NCBI GenBank assembly: GCA_023213395.1
Contig: CM041465.1
Coordinates: 99,393,741 to 99,457,740, forward strand
Origin: Cycas panzhihuaensis
Lineage: Eukaryota > Cycadophyta
Reading direction: 5' to 3'
Length of the DNA: 64,000 nucleotides
The notes under the pieces were generated by a model, which had not been told where the DNA came from, made no database searches, and was given only the letters and a program-made list of their open reading frames with translations. Both the position numbers and the translations under genes were made by a program. Positions within the stretch are counted from its first letter, which is position 1. The number at the start of each line of letters is the position of its first letter. This document shows, piece after piece, positions 36,305 to 48,016 of this stretch.

Positions 36305-36468
36305 TGAAGGTTTGTAAAATGATGGAGACAAAGTGAAGCATATATCAAATAATCAACACATTATTGCATAAATATAATAGTCTTTGTATTCAATCCATCT
36401 TTAAGAGAGTATTACAAGTGTCCAAAATGAAGATGGTGTCAAAAGACACTAGGGTTTGTCACCCTAGT
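36305..36468 (-). repeat. E1 5' LTR, first part (continues at 39080)
   Basis: Begins TGAAGGTTTG. It is interrupted after CTAGT (36464-36468) by the solo Tat LTR. Undisturbed sequence is seen in the other LTR at about 24246-24256. Confidence 0.88.
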
Positions 36469-39074
36469 TGTTTCCTAGCTACCAGGAATGGACTTGAGAC
36501 AAGTCGACTCAGGTAAGCACAAGTATATACTTCTCACTTTTATCCTCGCTTTCGCTTAGTAGAAGTTGTTTAGAGTATCGTTTGATGCATGTTTGCTTGT
36601 TATTTGTGTGATCGCATTGGCTTCTCTGCTTGATCACGTTGCTCATGCCTGTCGCACACTATTTAGCCTATGACAACCCACCATGGGGCACTCCTCAGCA
36701 AGTCACACACCCCATATGGTACTCAGCCACCCGCAACACCTCCACAGCTCCTCAAACATTGCTGTTGGTAGCAATCCGCTTGCATCAACACTCCTATCAC
36801 CACTTTGAACCCCCTTCTAGGCGTGATAGGACCTCTCTGAGACTTGTTTCTCTCTTTGAGCCACTTGCCAGCCACCTGGGCATGAGCTCCGAGCCTGCCA
36901 GGCCTCTTCACACCCCTTTGTTTGGCTTTAGGCCTTGGTTTTATCTTTATTTTGGCTTTTAGTCCCACATCACTACAAACTAAGTGGTGCCATAAATTTT
37001 ACCGCAGTGTGACTGTCTGAATTTATTTTTTAATTCACCGTGGTAGTTCTCACTCTTTTCGTGGAATTGCTACATGGTGCCTTCGATTACTCACCCCTAC
37101 CATAATCCTAATCATTCGTTTAGGGTTGGGATGAGTATAAAACCCAAAAATAAATTTATTTTGCTTTCTTCTTCACTCATTTTTGCTCTCTACTCCTCCT
37201 TACATTCTACCATTTCCTCCAGATCTGCTCCTCTGCTCTAGCTCCTCTTCCATAGGTGCATCTACTACATCTCAGGCCCTGCTACAATGGCTCCAAGATT
37301 CTCTTTGTAGGTCCTCTCCTTGGAAGGAGAATACTCTCAGCGCGCCAGCAAGCAAGCTCCAGGAACTAAGAGCGACATCCACGTTTTGCCTCCCCTTTAG
37401 TCCAGGTCTGAAATGCCTTCTTAACACAGGTTTTTCCTCTAGTTTTTGGCAGAAGAAGACTCTCCTCTTCTGCCCTATAGGTACCCTTTTAACGTCCCTT
37501 AGGTTTTCCTGTGATTTCTTTCCTTTATGAGAAGTTCTTTGGTCAATTTTTACTCCTTTCTTTTCACTCTGGAGGAGCTTGTTTCTATGCTTCCTGTCCT
37601 ACACTGTTTTTCCTCTCTTTTCCTACAAGCCTACTCTAGGGTGGTTGCAGAGGAGGGTTGCATAAGGTTGGGCGAAGGGAGAAAGGCAGGATCCGTTCCC
37701 TTGTTGGCCTTATCCCCAAGGGTTTACCCTTCCTCTTCCACTCTGTGCCTCCCTCTAAAGTTGGGTTAGGGATAGTGAGAGGCTTATCTCAGTTCTGAAA
37801 TCAGTATTGGCAACCCTCACCACACTAGTTTTAGACCTGCACCCTTGGGTTTTGGGCATCACATAAACCCCGAAACCTGTCCCAATTCAGTTTTAATCTT
37901 CAACTTGCCCTAGCGTGATGATTTGTTGTCCGTAGCACCTCGTCCCTTGGGTCTACCGGTGCACCATCCCGTTGGTTTGTTATCTCTTCTATTTGCTATC
38001 TGAAACAACCATTGCACTCTTGTCTTTTCCCATTGAGGATACATGGAGGTATTTGTGGGTAGGGTGACCATTCTGAGGCTAACCTTCCTATCTTGGTTAT
38101 TGCTTGGTGCTGCCTAGATCTAGGATTTGTTTGGTGGTTTTTGGAGTAGAGTGTATTACTTTTTAGCTTAATTTATTAGCCATCTTTTACATTTATATAC
38201 ATATTAGACATACTTGGTAGTCCCCTTCTCTAGAAGGGAGAAACCTTTTCTTATGATTGATAGGTTCACGACAGTGAAAGCACAGAAGAGGTGGACTTCT
38301 TTGATAGGTAAGCCCTTCGCTAGTGGTGCTTTCAGTTTCTTCCTTGTCTCCTTTTTTCGCTATTTTGCTTTCACATATTAAGGAAGGTAAGGTAGCCTCT
38401 CATCCATTTCGGCAACCATCGCTAACTAGCCCCACACCCGCGCAGCAAGTTCGAGCAGACGAGTGCAAAAGGAGCGAAAGGGTGCAATGTTTTAGCCATG
38501 CTTCACTCCCAGGTACGCCTCCTCCCTTTCTTATCTATTTTTTTGCTTTTGACATCTATTTATGAACTTTGTATGCTAAGTCACATAAGAAACAAAAGGG
38601 AACGAAACACATCCCTTGCATTCATAAACTCTTTTCTTTTTGTAATCATTTACTTCGTATGTAGATAGGACTTAAATGTGAACCACGTGCTCTTTAAGCC
38701 CCATCTCATCTGTATGTAAGATGATTTGTCCCTTAGTCTTGCCTTTGATACTTCGCGTACTCTTGCTTGACATACTACATAACAACCTAATCCTAGTCTA
38801 CATCCCTCTCCTACTTGAGCTAGGTCGTCACATATCACACGCACCTACTTGCACATTGCCTTCTCCCTCCTGAGGCCTCGCCTTGCATCCTCTTTTTGAA
38901 GATTACCCTAAGGTAATTGGGCACCATTCGTGGGTCCCGAACTTGCGCTCCAGCATATGGATGCCCTACGTGGTGTTCTTTCTTGCCATTAAGATCCCAT
39001 CCATAACCCGACCACTACCATTGATAGTCTATTTCCTTTTAAGTATAGAAGACCATCCCGTAGACATGATTCCA
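36469..39074 (+). mobile_element. S1: solo LTR of the GYP (Tat-like) family
   Basis: 2606 bp from TGTTTCCTAGCTACC to GATTCCA, flanked by CTAGT (36464-36468) and CCAGT (39075-39079), with the empty site preserved in the sister LTR of E1 at 24246-24255 (CCCCAGTAAAG). No internal region is present, so it arose by LTR-LTR recombination. It defines both LTR ends for GYP-A and GYP-B and carries the same TATA context (37136-37142). Confidence 0.92.
37136..37142 (+). promoter_or_regulatory. LTR TATA box (S1)
   Basis: TATAAAACCC about 667 bases into the LTR, preceded by TTTAGGGTTGGGATGAG as in GYP-A. Confidence 0.6.
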
Positions 39075-39079
39075 CCAGT

Positions 39080-39232
39080 AAAGATATAGTTTAAGGGAGG
39101 AGGGAAACCTTCTCAACCTCTAAAATTTAAAATATAATAAAATAATACTTAACTAAAGTAACTTTAATCTTATCTTACTTACCTTCATATGTGTAAATGG
39201 TGGGAGTGGGGTGATGAATATTAACCCCAATA
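39080..39232 (-). repeat. E1 5' LTR, second part
   Basis: Aligns with 24256-24317 plus 31858-31961. It ends CCCCAATA where the partner has CTCCAACA, then CTATT, the second copy of E1's target site. Confidence 0.86.
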
Positions 39233-40446
39233 CTATTCATCAAATCAAGAAGCAAGCAAATAGATATCCGAGTTCATATAAAATAATATCCATTTACCAA
39301 AATACATGGGTGACCAATTGCTATAATCACTATTTCACTAGGAAATTTCTTTGAGTACATGATTCAACATCCTTCCAAGTTGCTTATAGGGATAACACAA
39401 TTGAGTATATTATGTAAGCAGAGCATGATCTAGATCAAGTTAATAACTAGATCTCATCTTAAATAATCAACTTTGGGAATAGTTCAAACTACTTGGCTAA
39501 GGCAAGTTAACTATGCTAAGGTAAAATATACTCAACATCTAGCTAGATAACATCAACAACCAAGTGGATCATGAAAAACTACTTTAATAACTTGGTGATC
39601 TGTATGTTTAGTTAGGGGTTTATCATCTATTAAACCAAATGTGATGTTGCTAAGGGAGAATTGAATAACCAACATATCAAGAATATCATATGTCATAAAT
39701 TCATTAAGTGTTTCATTTAATAAAAATTTTCTAACTGAAATGGGCCTTAAAATATCATAAATGGGCCTTAAAATGCTTGATTTAAACTAAACTTTAATAA
39801 TCATCCACCATTCCTTAAAAATAACTCAATCATCATGTTTAGATCCATAGAGAACATTAGATTTAGTTGAAAGTTTCTTAAAAGTAGAAATGAAATTTAT
39901 TATATATGAAGTTTGAAGCCTTTGCATCAAATTTACCATTAAATTTCTCTGTCATCTACTGTCTAAAATATATCATGTGACTGCTTGTTGTGACTGTCTC
40001 AAAGTTTTCTTCCTAACATAATAAATGATACCTAATTTTGATATACGAGTGATGAGATATGAAAGAAAATATACTAATGACCTACAAAAAAGTATGCGGT
40101 CCTTTGAAAATAAAGGACAAAATTGAAATCTTATCAAATGTTAAATATAAATTTTAAAAAAGCAAAAAGTATCCAATCTAGTTTATAATAATGTAAAATC
40201 TACCCCTTTAAGGATTAATCCTTAGTCATATGGATTTGTTATATGACTTATAACTGACATGTCAAGGGGATCTTTAGATTTGAAATTAATATGAAATTTA
40301 GTTAAATTTATGGAACCAAATACAATTTTTTTTTTAATATTTTAGAAAATTTATTTTTAAAAAATGAAATGCCTCTATGAAAAATAAAATCTACATGGCT
40401 AATCTCTATGTCTAAATAAGGATGATATAAGTGTGTAATGGCATCT
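39233..40446. other. E0 interior, middle piece
   Basis: AT-rich with no convincing domain. A short minus-strand stretch near 39915-39955 starts ATGACAGAGAAATTTAATGG and could be a gag start, but it breaks down within about 20 codons. CATCT at 40442-40446 is the E2 target site. Confidence 0.45.
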
Positions 40447-40743
40447 TGAAAAGAGTGGATCTATCCTTCATCTCCATGCACTAAACACAAAGGCAAACAT
40501 GGGAGCAAGAGAGACTTGAGAGAAAGAAAGTAGCTCTCACAAAATGGGGAGGTAAGAATGAATCTCCTCCATTGAGCTTTACTTTTATATTGAGAGAGGG
40601 AGCATTTGAGTTAGGTGAAATGAAATTACACATAATGCACATGAAAGTGCATTTCACTTAAGTGATCTAATTTAAAGTTCACTTAAGACCCTTTTTCGAA
40701 ATAATCAACTAATGTAATGACCTTATGTCATTAACCCTTTTCA
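40447..40743 (-). repeat. E2 3' LTR
   Basis: TGAAAAGAGTGG...CCCTTTTCA, 297 bp, all but identical with 47720-48016. Confidence 0.95.
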
Positions 40744-40754
40744 ATCTCCCCCTT
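40744..40754 (-). other. E2 polypurine tract
   Basis: AAGGGGGAGAT on the minus strand, next to the LTR. Confidence 0.8.
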
Positions 40755-41049
40755 AATGGTAGAAGGTCATTTCATTCTATTTTATTCTATCCTATGAGGT
40801 CTTCATTTGAGCCTCTTACAAAGCAAACTAGTATGATACTTTTGTGGGAAACCCTCATGGGAAGAAAACCCACAAATTTTCTAATCTACTAACTTTGGCT
40901 CAGGCGACTCTTTAAATGTAGCCAGATAGCCAATCAAGACAATAAATTTTGTAGTGAAATCTCTTGAGTCTCCATATACCATTTGGTCATCCCCCATGCC
41001 CTTTCGGGTTTTCACAGGTTCCGATTTTCCAAAATGATACAACCCTTAT

Positions 41050-41163
41050 CCTTTCGCGCCCACATGGGGTTTTCACGAATGGGATAGAGCAGAGACTTAC
41101 TCTTGTCCTTCCGCGCCCACAAGGGGTTTTCACGAATGAGACAGAGTATGATGGTCTTATTGT
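41050..41163. repeat. Two 57-bp tandem units in E2
   Basis: CCTTTCGCGCCCAC at 41050 recurs as CCTTCCGCGCCCAC at 41107, each followed by GGGGTTTTCACGAATG. It lies between RNase H and the polypurine tract and is unusually CpG-rich for this window. Confidence 0.75.
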
Positions 41164-41834
41164 CATCTCCTTCAATCAGTCAGAGATGGAGGCCCTAAGG
41201 CTAAGTTGCTTTCGGAACTGTTCAAACTTCACCCTCTTCAGTGGTTTGGTGAAGATATCGGCCACTTGATCTGCTGTGGGCGAGACTCAATTGAATTGTG
41301 CCATCATGAACTAGTTCTCTAATCACGTGGACTTTTGTACTTATATGTTTGGTACGATCATGAAATACGAGGATTTTTAGCCATCTGGATTATAGATTGA
41401 TTATCTACATGTAAGCTAGTAGAACTTGTTTGGGTGGCATTTAATGTATTCAATAATTTTCTAAGCTATATCACCTCCTTGCTTGTCTCGAGCGTGATGT
41501 ACTCAACTTCAGGTTGAGTCTCGCAACTATTTTCACCGTGCGGATCTCCATGATATTGGTCTTTGTTCCAAGAAATGTTACGTGCAGGGCGTAGATCTTC
41601 CTGTGTCTTTATCTCCAGCAAAGTTTGAGTCTATGTATGCATAAAGTTTAAATTCTGCATTGGGTTCATACAACAGACCATATTTGCTAGTCGTCTTTAG
41701 GTACCTCAACACTTGTATTGCAGCTTGCCAATGATTCTACTTAGGATATGTCATGAATCTTGCAAGAATGCCGACAGAGTGTGCAATATCTGGCCTTGTG
41801 TTGGTAGTATAGATGAGACTACCTACAAGTTGCC
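41164..41834 (-). pseudogene. E2 RNase H, broken
   Basis: Minus-strand pieces follow the copia RNase H order: an EVEYITLETSKEVI stretch (family 'EAEY-a-s-a-kEaiWL') near 41460-41510, VDNQSIIQMAKNP near 41395-41430 with the acidic D, and a worn C-terminal helix. Many stops interrupt it. Confidence 0.65.
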
Positions 41835-42620
41835 TCAGAGTGTTGGCCCCGCCTCCCTATTGTCACCATCAACTGAGAGCTTAATATTAGGCTCCATAGG
41901 TGTATCCACTGGTCGAGCACCTTCCAACTGAAACTTTGTCAGAAGATCGTTGATATATTTTTCTTGGGAGAGAAAGCTTTTGCCATCCTTTTGAGTTACT
42001 TCAATTCCCAAGTAATATTTCATCAACCCAAGGTCAGACAATTCAAAAGTTTTAGCAAGGTCCGTCTTCACCGGTGACACTGCTCACTATTCCCGTTATG
42101 AGCATGTCATCCACAAAGATTAAGAGGTAAGTGACTTTATCATTTTGGCGCTTGATGAATAATGTTGCATCAATATCTTGATAGTCACAAACCTCATATC
42201 CAAGTTGCCTTATTCTTTCGAGACAACTTGGTAAACCAAGCACGAGGGCTTGCTTTAGGCCATACAAGGACTTTTGAGCCTACAAACTTTATGCTCTCCG
42301 TCAATCTCGTATCCTTACGGGTGAGCCATGTAAATTTCTTCTTTAAGGTCCCCATTGAGAAATGTAGTCTTAACATCGAGTTGGTGGATTTTCCAACCAC
42401 TGTTGGTGACCAAGGCTATTAGAGTTCGATTGTAGGCCACTTGGTTGTAGGAGCAAAGATTTCAATGTAGTCAATGCCTTCCCTTTGCATGAATCCTTTT
42501 GCTACCAACCTCGCCTTGTGTTTTTCTAGGGTGCCATCGATCTATACTTGTTTTGAACACCCATTTATTTTGAACTACCTTTCTTCCAAGTGGTAGATCA
42601 ATAAGCTCCCATGTCCGCTC
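41835..42620 (-). pseudogene. E2 reverse transcriptase, broken
   Basis: Minus-strand open pieces carry the LKKKFTWLTRKDTRL zone, MYGLKQALVLGLPSC (YGLKQA motif), TYLLIFVDDMLITG (catalytic box FVDD at 42106-42117, a known variant of YVDD) and FELSDLGLMKYYLGIEV. These lie in three different frames, so small insertions or deletions separate them, for example near 42070. Confidence 0.8.
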
Positions 42621-43200
42621 TTAATAAGAGATTGATACTCTTCATTCATGGCATTTCTCCAAGCTACATGCTTCTGACTTCTTGGTACGTTAGGGGCTCT
42701 TCATTAAGAGCAAGATGCAGTTCTGCTGGTTCAAGCTCAACGGAAAGTGATTCATGCATCCTTGCTCTATGGGCACTTCTAGTGCCAGTTTTGCCTACCT
42801 CATCTGGTCGCATTTCCTTGTGTAGCTGGTAGGCTTCACGAAAACCTCAAGTTGGGAATGAGGTTTTCATTTCCATAACCTCTTGATCTTCGTTTTGATC
42901 CTGAAAAGGATCATGTGAAATATTTGGCACGGAGGAAGTTGACGATGCTGGAGAAGATGGGCCAGCCGCAGATGTTAGAGAGATGATCCTTCTGCTATGG
43001 CTTTGCCTTTGTCAACTTGGCTGTTCATAAATGATGGTGCTGGATGTGTACACATTGGATTGGAGTCACAACTTATATCCTCTGAGGCTCTATTGTCGAT
43101 TCAAGATTTTAAGCATATGTTCAAAGATCTCCCCTAAATTTTGGAATCTGGACATCAAATTCAGATAGCATCATTAAATCGGTATGAAGGCATCTTGGAG

Positions 43201-44191
43201 TCAAGTCGAGTAATTGATCTTGATCTCTGCAAAGATAACATCTCTAGTGATGATGATTTTGCGCTCGAAGGTATAGAAACCTTGTATCCCTTTTGTCCAT
43301 AGGGTATCCAACAAAGATGCCTTTGATGGCTCTATCTTAGAGCTTATTTCTATGTTCCCGCAAAATATGAGCATAACAAGTAGAGCCAAAAATTCAAGTA
43401 CGAGATAGAGGGGTTTGTCCATACCACATTTCATGTGGAGAGCTTGGAGGGACTAACAGGTGTTGATGCAATACACGATGAGTCCGGATAGCCTCGACCC
43501 AAAGATAGATAGGGACATTCTTATATACCAAAGATAGCACGAGCCATATTTATGATGGTCCTGCTCATACACTTGGCAACTCCATTTCTTTGGGGTGTAC
43601 ACCTGTGATGGTCTAATGTTTGATTCCACGTTGACGTAGGTACGATTCAAACTCATTGGATATGTGCTCGCCACCATTGTCAGTCCTGAGTATTTTGATC
43701 TTGAATCTAGATTCATTTTCCACGCGGGCCTTGAAAGCTTGAAACATAGAAAAAGCCTCATCTTTCTTTGCAAGAAAATCAACCCATACTTTCTTGGTAA
43801 AATCATCAATGAAAGTAATATAGTACCACTTCTGTTTGATAGAAGGGATGGGCATAGGACCGCATATATCTGAGTGTACAAGCTGCAAAGGTTCGGTAGA
43901 TTTCCACTGACTACGAGGAAAGGGTTGTCTTTGAGATTTAACAATAATATATGCTTCACATTTAAAGGGCTTGGAGGGGAACTTAGGCAAACCAAGAAGA
44001 GTGTCTTGTAGTTCTCTTAAACGATCAATTTTGATATGGCCCATACGAGCATGCCATAGTCTTTGCTTGGGACAACTTTTGAGGAGTCGGGGTTGTGGTA
44101 AAAATAAATTCATCATCAACATAGTTGGCTTGAGGAGGATGGTGAGCCGGTTAGGCAAAAAGTTTGCCATCAAGAATTCGATCATAACCAC
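43201..44191 (-). pseudogene. E2 integrase
   Basis: The best preserved E2 domain is a 192-codon open stretch (44191-43613). It has KQRLWHARMGHIKIDRL and FKCEAYIIVKSQRQPF: the HHCC finger, with the second cysteine of C-x2-C now tyrosine. The catalytic core follows, LVHSDICGPMPIPS (first D), FIDDFTKK and LRTDNGGEHISNEF (second D). The third acidic residue lies past a frame change near 43600. The C-terminal part continues to about 43201 in other frames. Confidence 0.85.
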
Positions 44192-44287
44192 GGCATTTGA
44201 AGGAGGGTGAATGACAGAGAGAGTTTAATTGTTTGCAGTTACACTCAGATCAAATCCACGAGAGACAAGGGTGGGCAGGGAGAGCGA

Positions 44288-44698
44288 TTACGCGTGAGTA
44301 GGAATATATAAAACATCAACAAGTGTAAAATCTGGAAGGCTTGGGAGTTTCAAGCAAACTGTTCCAAGTCCTTCGACTGGCTGAGATGATTTGTCAGCCA
44401 TGTGTACAACACCACAAACTTCAGAGTCAAAATCTTGAAAGAACTGGCGATGACAAGTCATGTGTTGTGTTGCTCGGATCCATGATCCACGATGAAGTAT
44501 TTGAGGTAGCACTATTTGCAACTCCAAGTGGTGAAGGCAAAAGTGAATAAGCATAGCCACAATGAGCCTCAATATACTTAGTGGATCTATCAACAACATT
44601 TGATGAAGTGGTCCCAATTCTTTGAAGGTGTGCATGAGAAAATTACGTTCCACCAAAAGCATCTTCAAAAGAAGTATTATCAACATTATGTGCACCAT
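44288..44698 (-). pseudogene. E2 protease, active site damaged
   Basis: The frame reads WIRATQHMTCHRQFFQDFD, corresponding to the copia 'WI-DSGATqHMt' motif. The catalytic aspartate is split over a frameshift: the alternative frame reads VDHGSEQH. It continues LGTVCLKLPSLPDFTLVDVLYIPTHA, the conserved end of the domain. Confidence 0.75.
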
Positions 44699-44729
44699 GG
44701 TGCTGTTGATAACAGTAGTTGTTGGTGGC

Positions 44730-45686
44730 GATTACGCAATTTTTGGCATAATGTCCTCTTCTATTACACCTTTGGCACACGATTGTTTGATTTCCAGTCC
44801 AAGTATTATAGGCTGGCTAGATTGTCTCTGATTACTGGATCTAGGTCCTGGTTGATTATTTTGCCCTTGGCCTTGAGACTGTTTTTGTTGGAATTGAGGA
44901 GCCTGTTGACTAAGAGGATGTTGTCCTTGTTGTCTACCTCTTCCTCTTCCACGGGAATTACCACCTCTACGAGAGTATTGACCTTGAATTTTGGTGTAAC
45001 AAAGATCTTCTTCCACTTCAAAAGCAGCATCAATTGGATCTGATGTAGTGGCAAAGTTGGTATCAAAGGTCTTATCAAATTCAATGAACTTATCGGAAGA
45101 TCCTCAAAGTTTAGGGTCTTTAAAGTTCCCTTTGGATTGAAGACTCCCAATAGATTTTTATAATCGGGGATATGGAGACATGACTAAATCAAGAAAGCCC
45201 ATGTAATGCATTGAGTTTTAAAATCTTTATCAATGGCTTGCTTGATTGGACGAAGGAGATTGATTGTCTCACTTGCATGTCCTTTCGCATTTTCAATTTG
45301 TTCATCTTGAGACTAAGTGAACAAATTCTAAGTATGATTTAGTGTCAAAGTTCTTCTTAAGAACTTCAAGAACTTTCCATGTCGTATCATGTACGGCTTC
45401 ATCAATGAGATTATGCAGGAATAATCGGTGACAAGTAGTATCTCCGCACGGATTTTATCATCATCAAGTTCCCATTCTTGGTTTAGCTACGGCTTGATGG
45501 GAGCGGTTGGAGCACCTCCTGTTGAAGCGATTGTGGTAGTCAGAATGCAACAGGTGGTGTAGGTTGTAAGTGATCTCTCCATAGACCTTCATACTTTGCA
45601 ACATTTCTAACACCAGTGAACCACACGTCCCAATTTTCTTTCCCTTTTAGAATCCAGTTCACATTTTGCTTGAACTGTGAAGACAT
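44730..45686 (-). pseudogene. E2 gag with intact zinc knuckle
   Basis: Starts MSSQFKQNVNWILKGKENWD at 45686, followed by VWFTGVRNVAKYEGLW. Multiple stops and at least one frame change break the middle. An R/G/Q-rich stretch (44732-45016) leads to CQRCNRRGHYAKNC at about 44737-44778, a complete C-x2-C-x4-H-x4-C knuckle. A gag break also occurs near 45100, where two overlapping frames both look gag-like. Confidence 0.8.
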
Positions 45687-45850
45687 TGTGTCCTTTTAGA
45701 AGGGAAGAAATGAACAAGGGACTATAAAAGTGATGGCAATAAATGACCGATCACTATTTACAAATGGGAAATGTAATGAAGTAGTGTAGAAGAAGGAAGA
45801 AGAAGTGAGAATGGTTGCTCAAAGATGAAGGGAGCAACTTAGAGAAAAGT

Positions 45851-45979
45851 CACCAACACTTGTGACAAATATTAACCTGACGCAGCAGGAATATGAGAAG
45901 CACTATGATAAAAATTGGCCACTAACACTTGTGGCAAATATTAACCTGACGCAGCAGGAATGTGAGAAGCACTATGATT
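45851..45979. repeat. 69-bp tandem duplication
   Basis: CACCAACACTTGTG at 45851 recurs as CACTAACACTTGTG at 45920; both run through AACCTGACGCAGCAGGAAT with few differences. Confidence 0.85.
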
Positions 45980-46866
45980 GTGATTACACTATGGATCACT
46001 TTTTACAAATAAGTAAGTGATCAATATACAAGATTGTAGGCCAATGTAGAAGTTGACATCATTGGTTTTACACAACTTGAAACTTGAATGTAGGATGCGT
46101 AATCAACCCAATAACCTCTAACTTGTGTCCAACGTGTAGTTGAGGTTGTTGAAGGGATGCCTAGGCTTCTAGTAGAATTAATTTGGCCTTCACCCATGAT
46201 ACCCACAATCATGCTTGGTGATGAAATCCAAGTCACATGAGACAGTACTCCCAATCCTCATCCAGTTCACCAATGAGCAGCTATATACCTCCTCTAAAGA
46301 GTGGTACGTGCATACCCATGGCTATGACGGATATTGGATTGGGTATATTTTAATCTTGTATTAAAGTTTCGGTTTTCTGGTTGGTTATCGGGATGATCCA
46401 CGATTGAGGCACGATGGTATGGCTAACCAAACCTCACCAATATTAGGTTTAGTCCAGTCCCAACTTGAAACCCACACCTCCTTTATGGCACGGCATTCTG
46501 CCAACCAAGGTATCTCAACCTTGGCGAGTGTGTGAATAGGTACAAGATGGTGGAAAATAGCGTACGTGATGCGTTCCTTTTAGGAAGAGTGAAAAGATTA
46601 TCGAATTGCATCAAACGTACATTTAACTAAAAATAATGCTTGCTTGGAGTACTTTTGGGGTGCTTGCTTGAAGTGTCTTTATGTGCTTGCTTTGAGTGAT
46701 TTTAGAGTGCTGAAATGCAATACTAATAAGTGAGTGAGGACACCGGATATTACTCTGATCCAGGTGTTTTTTTTTCTCACTTTTACAATGGGCTTTTAAG
46801 CCTTATAAAAAGGAAGAAATTTTCTTCATTTTTTTTTTTTTTTTTTTTTTAATACAAAAAAAAGTA

Positions 46867-47230
46867 CTCTTCACTAAATCTGCAATAACTTTCTCCCACA
46901 ATGTCTAAATGGAGTGCCAGTTTTTGTGCTACAAACTAGACTTAGAGCTTCATCTTCAGGAAGTGGAATCAGGTCCAAATGAGTTCTGGAAAGTTTTGTG
47001 AGACTACATAAAGTTAGGAAATTATATTTTTCCAGAATTCTTACTAAAAATAACTGCTGTTCACTAAAACAGCAATAACTTCCTCATACGACATCCAAAT
47101 TAGGTGCCAGCTTTTGAACTAGAAAGTAGACTTAGAGCCCCATCTTTTACAATTGGAATCACTTCAATTGGATCTATGTAGAAGATTTTGCAGACCTGTG
47201 AAGTTCAGTAATCAAATTGTATTTCTGTAG
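46867..47230. repeat. Imperfect tandem repeat of about 180 bp in the E2 leader
   Basis: Shared order in both units: CTGCAATAACTT / CAGCAATAACTT, then GTGCCAG, then TAGACTTAGAGC, then a CATCTT block and a TTTTG end. Substitutions are many, so the duplication is older than the E2 insertion. Confidence 0.65.
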
Positions 47231-47703
47231 AAATTTTAGCTTGCTAATATCTCATTAACACATGATACCATATGAAATTTCCATCATTTTTTGATCACCA
47301 GGATCCCAATATGGGAAAGGTGAGAGCATACAATGATATATATTTTCAATGGCTCAAAATTCTTTAAAAAAAAAGGGTAAAAACTTCCCTTACAATCATT
47401 CTTCTAAATCTTTGGAAAAATTTCAAAGACATTTCCCATGTTAAATGGACAAAAAGGAAAAGAAAAGAAGAATGAGATAGCATGAATGGCCAGCAAAGAT
47501 TGGAATCCTTGGGCCTTACAACTCCTTGTATTATGCTTCCAAACCTGCAAAAGAGAAAGGAAAAGCAAACAATACAAAATATGCTATCATAATAACTTGA
47601 AAATATTTCTAAATTCACCTTCACAATCTCCTTCACCACATGGATTGTGGGGAGAAGGAAGTGATGGCTCCATTGCAAGTGCAAGTGGGGAATATGAAGG
47701 AAG

Positions 47704-47717
47704 CAAGCTCGATACCA
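47704..47717 (-). other. E2 primer-binding site
   Basis: The minus strand reads TGGTATCGAGCTTG two bases after the LTR. It is a variant of the initiator-Met site TGGTATCAGAGC with one base missing. Confidence 0.65.
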
Positions 47718-47719
47718 CA

Positions 47720-48016
47720 TGAAAAGAGTGGATCTATCCTTCATCTCCATGCACTAAACACAAAGGCAAACATGGGAGTAAGAGAGACTTGAGAGAAAGA
47801 AAGTAGCTCTCACAAAATGGGGAGGTAAGAATGAATCTCCTCCATTGAGCTTTACTTTTATATTGAGAGAGGGAGCATTTGAGTTAGGTGAAATGAAATT
47901 ACACATAATGCACATGAAAGTGCATTTCACTTAAGTGATCTAATTTAAAGTTCACTTAAGACCCTTTTTCGAAATAATCAACTAATGTAATGACCTTATG
48001 TCATTAACCCTTTTCA
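47720..48016 (-). repeat. E2 5' LTR
   Basis: 297 bp; one difference from 40447-40743. Confidence 0.95.

Larger units (their letters stand above)
24091..39232 (-). mobile_element. E1: gag-only, non-autonomous copia-like element carrying two later insertions
   Basis: Target duplication CCATT (24086-24090) and CTATT (39233-39237) flanks LTRs that are each split: the left by E3, the right by a solo Tat LTR. After removing these and their duplications the element is about 4.99 kb with LTRs of about 331 and 317 bp. PBS TGGTATCAGAG (36292-36302) and a polypurine tract (31962-31972) set the minus orientation. The interior has a 3.6-kb leader and one gag remnant (32129-32683), and no protease, integrase or RT. 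Confidence 0.88.
45687..47703. other. E2 leader with tandem duplications
   Basis: No gene. It holds a 69-bp tandem duplication (45851-45979), a T22 run (46829-46850) and a pair of imperfect repeats of about 180 bp (about 46867-47050 and 47051-47230) built around CAGCAATAACTT and GACTTAGAGC. Confidence 0.75.
40447..48016 (-). mobile_element. E2: recently inserted but defective Ty1-copia element, 7570 bp
   Basis: Two 297-bp LTRs (40447-40743, 47720-48016) differ at one position only (C/T in GAG[C/T]AAGAG) and are flanked by CATCT on both sides (40442-40446, 48017-48021). PBS and polypurine tract fix the minus orientation. Gag, protease, integrase, RT and RNase H are all readable in copia order, yet every one is broken by stops or frameshifts. 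It was inserted into E0. Confidence 0.93.

Noticed and set aside
36630-38565. Several open frames of 80-115 codons
   Set aside because: They fall within the solo LTR (36469-39074), are not conserved in the GYP-A or GYP-B LTR, and show no domain.
47720-48016. E2 LTR pair as an artefact of assembly duplication
   Set aside because: Perfect CATCT duplications, PBS, polypurine tract and a single C/T difference fit a real young insertion.
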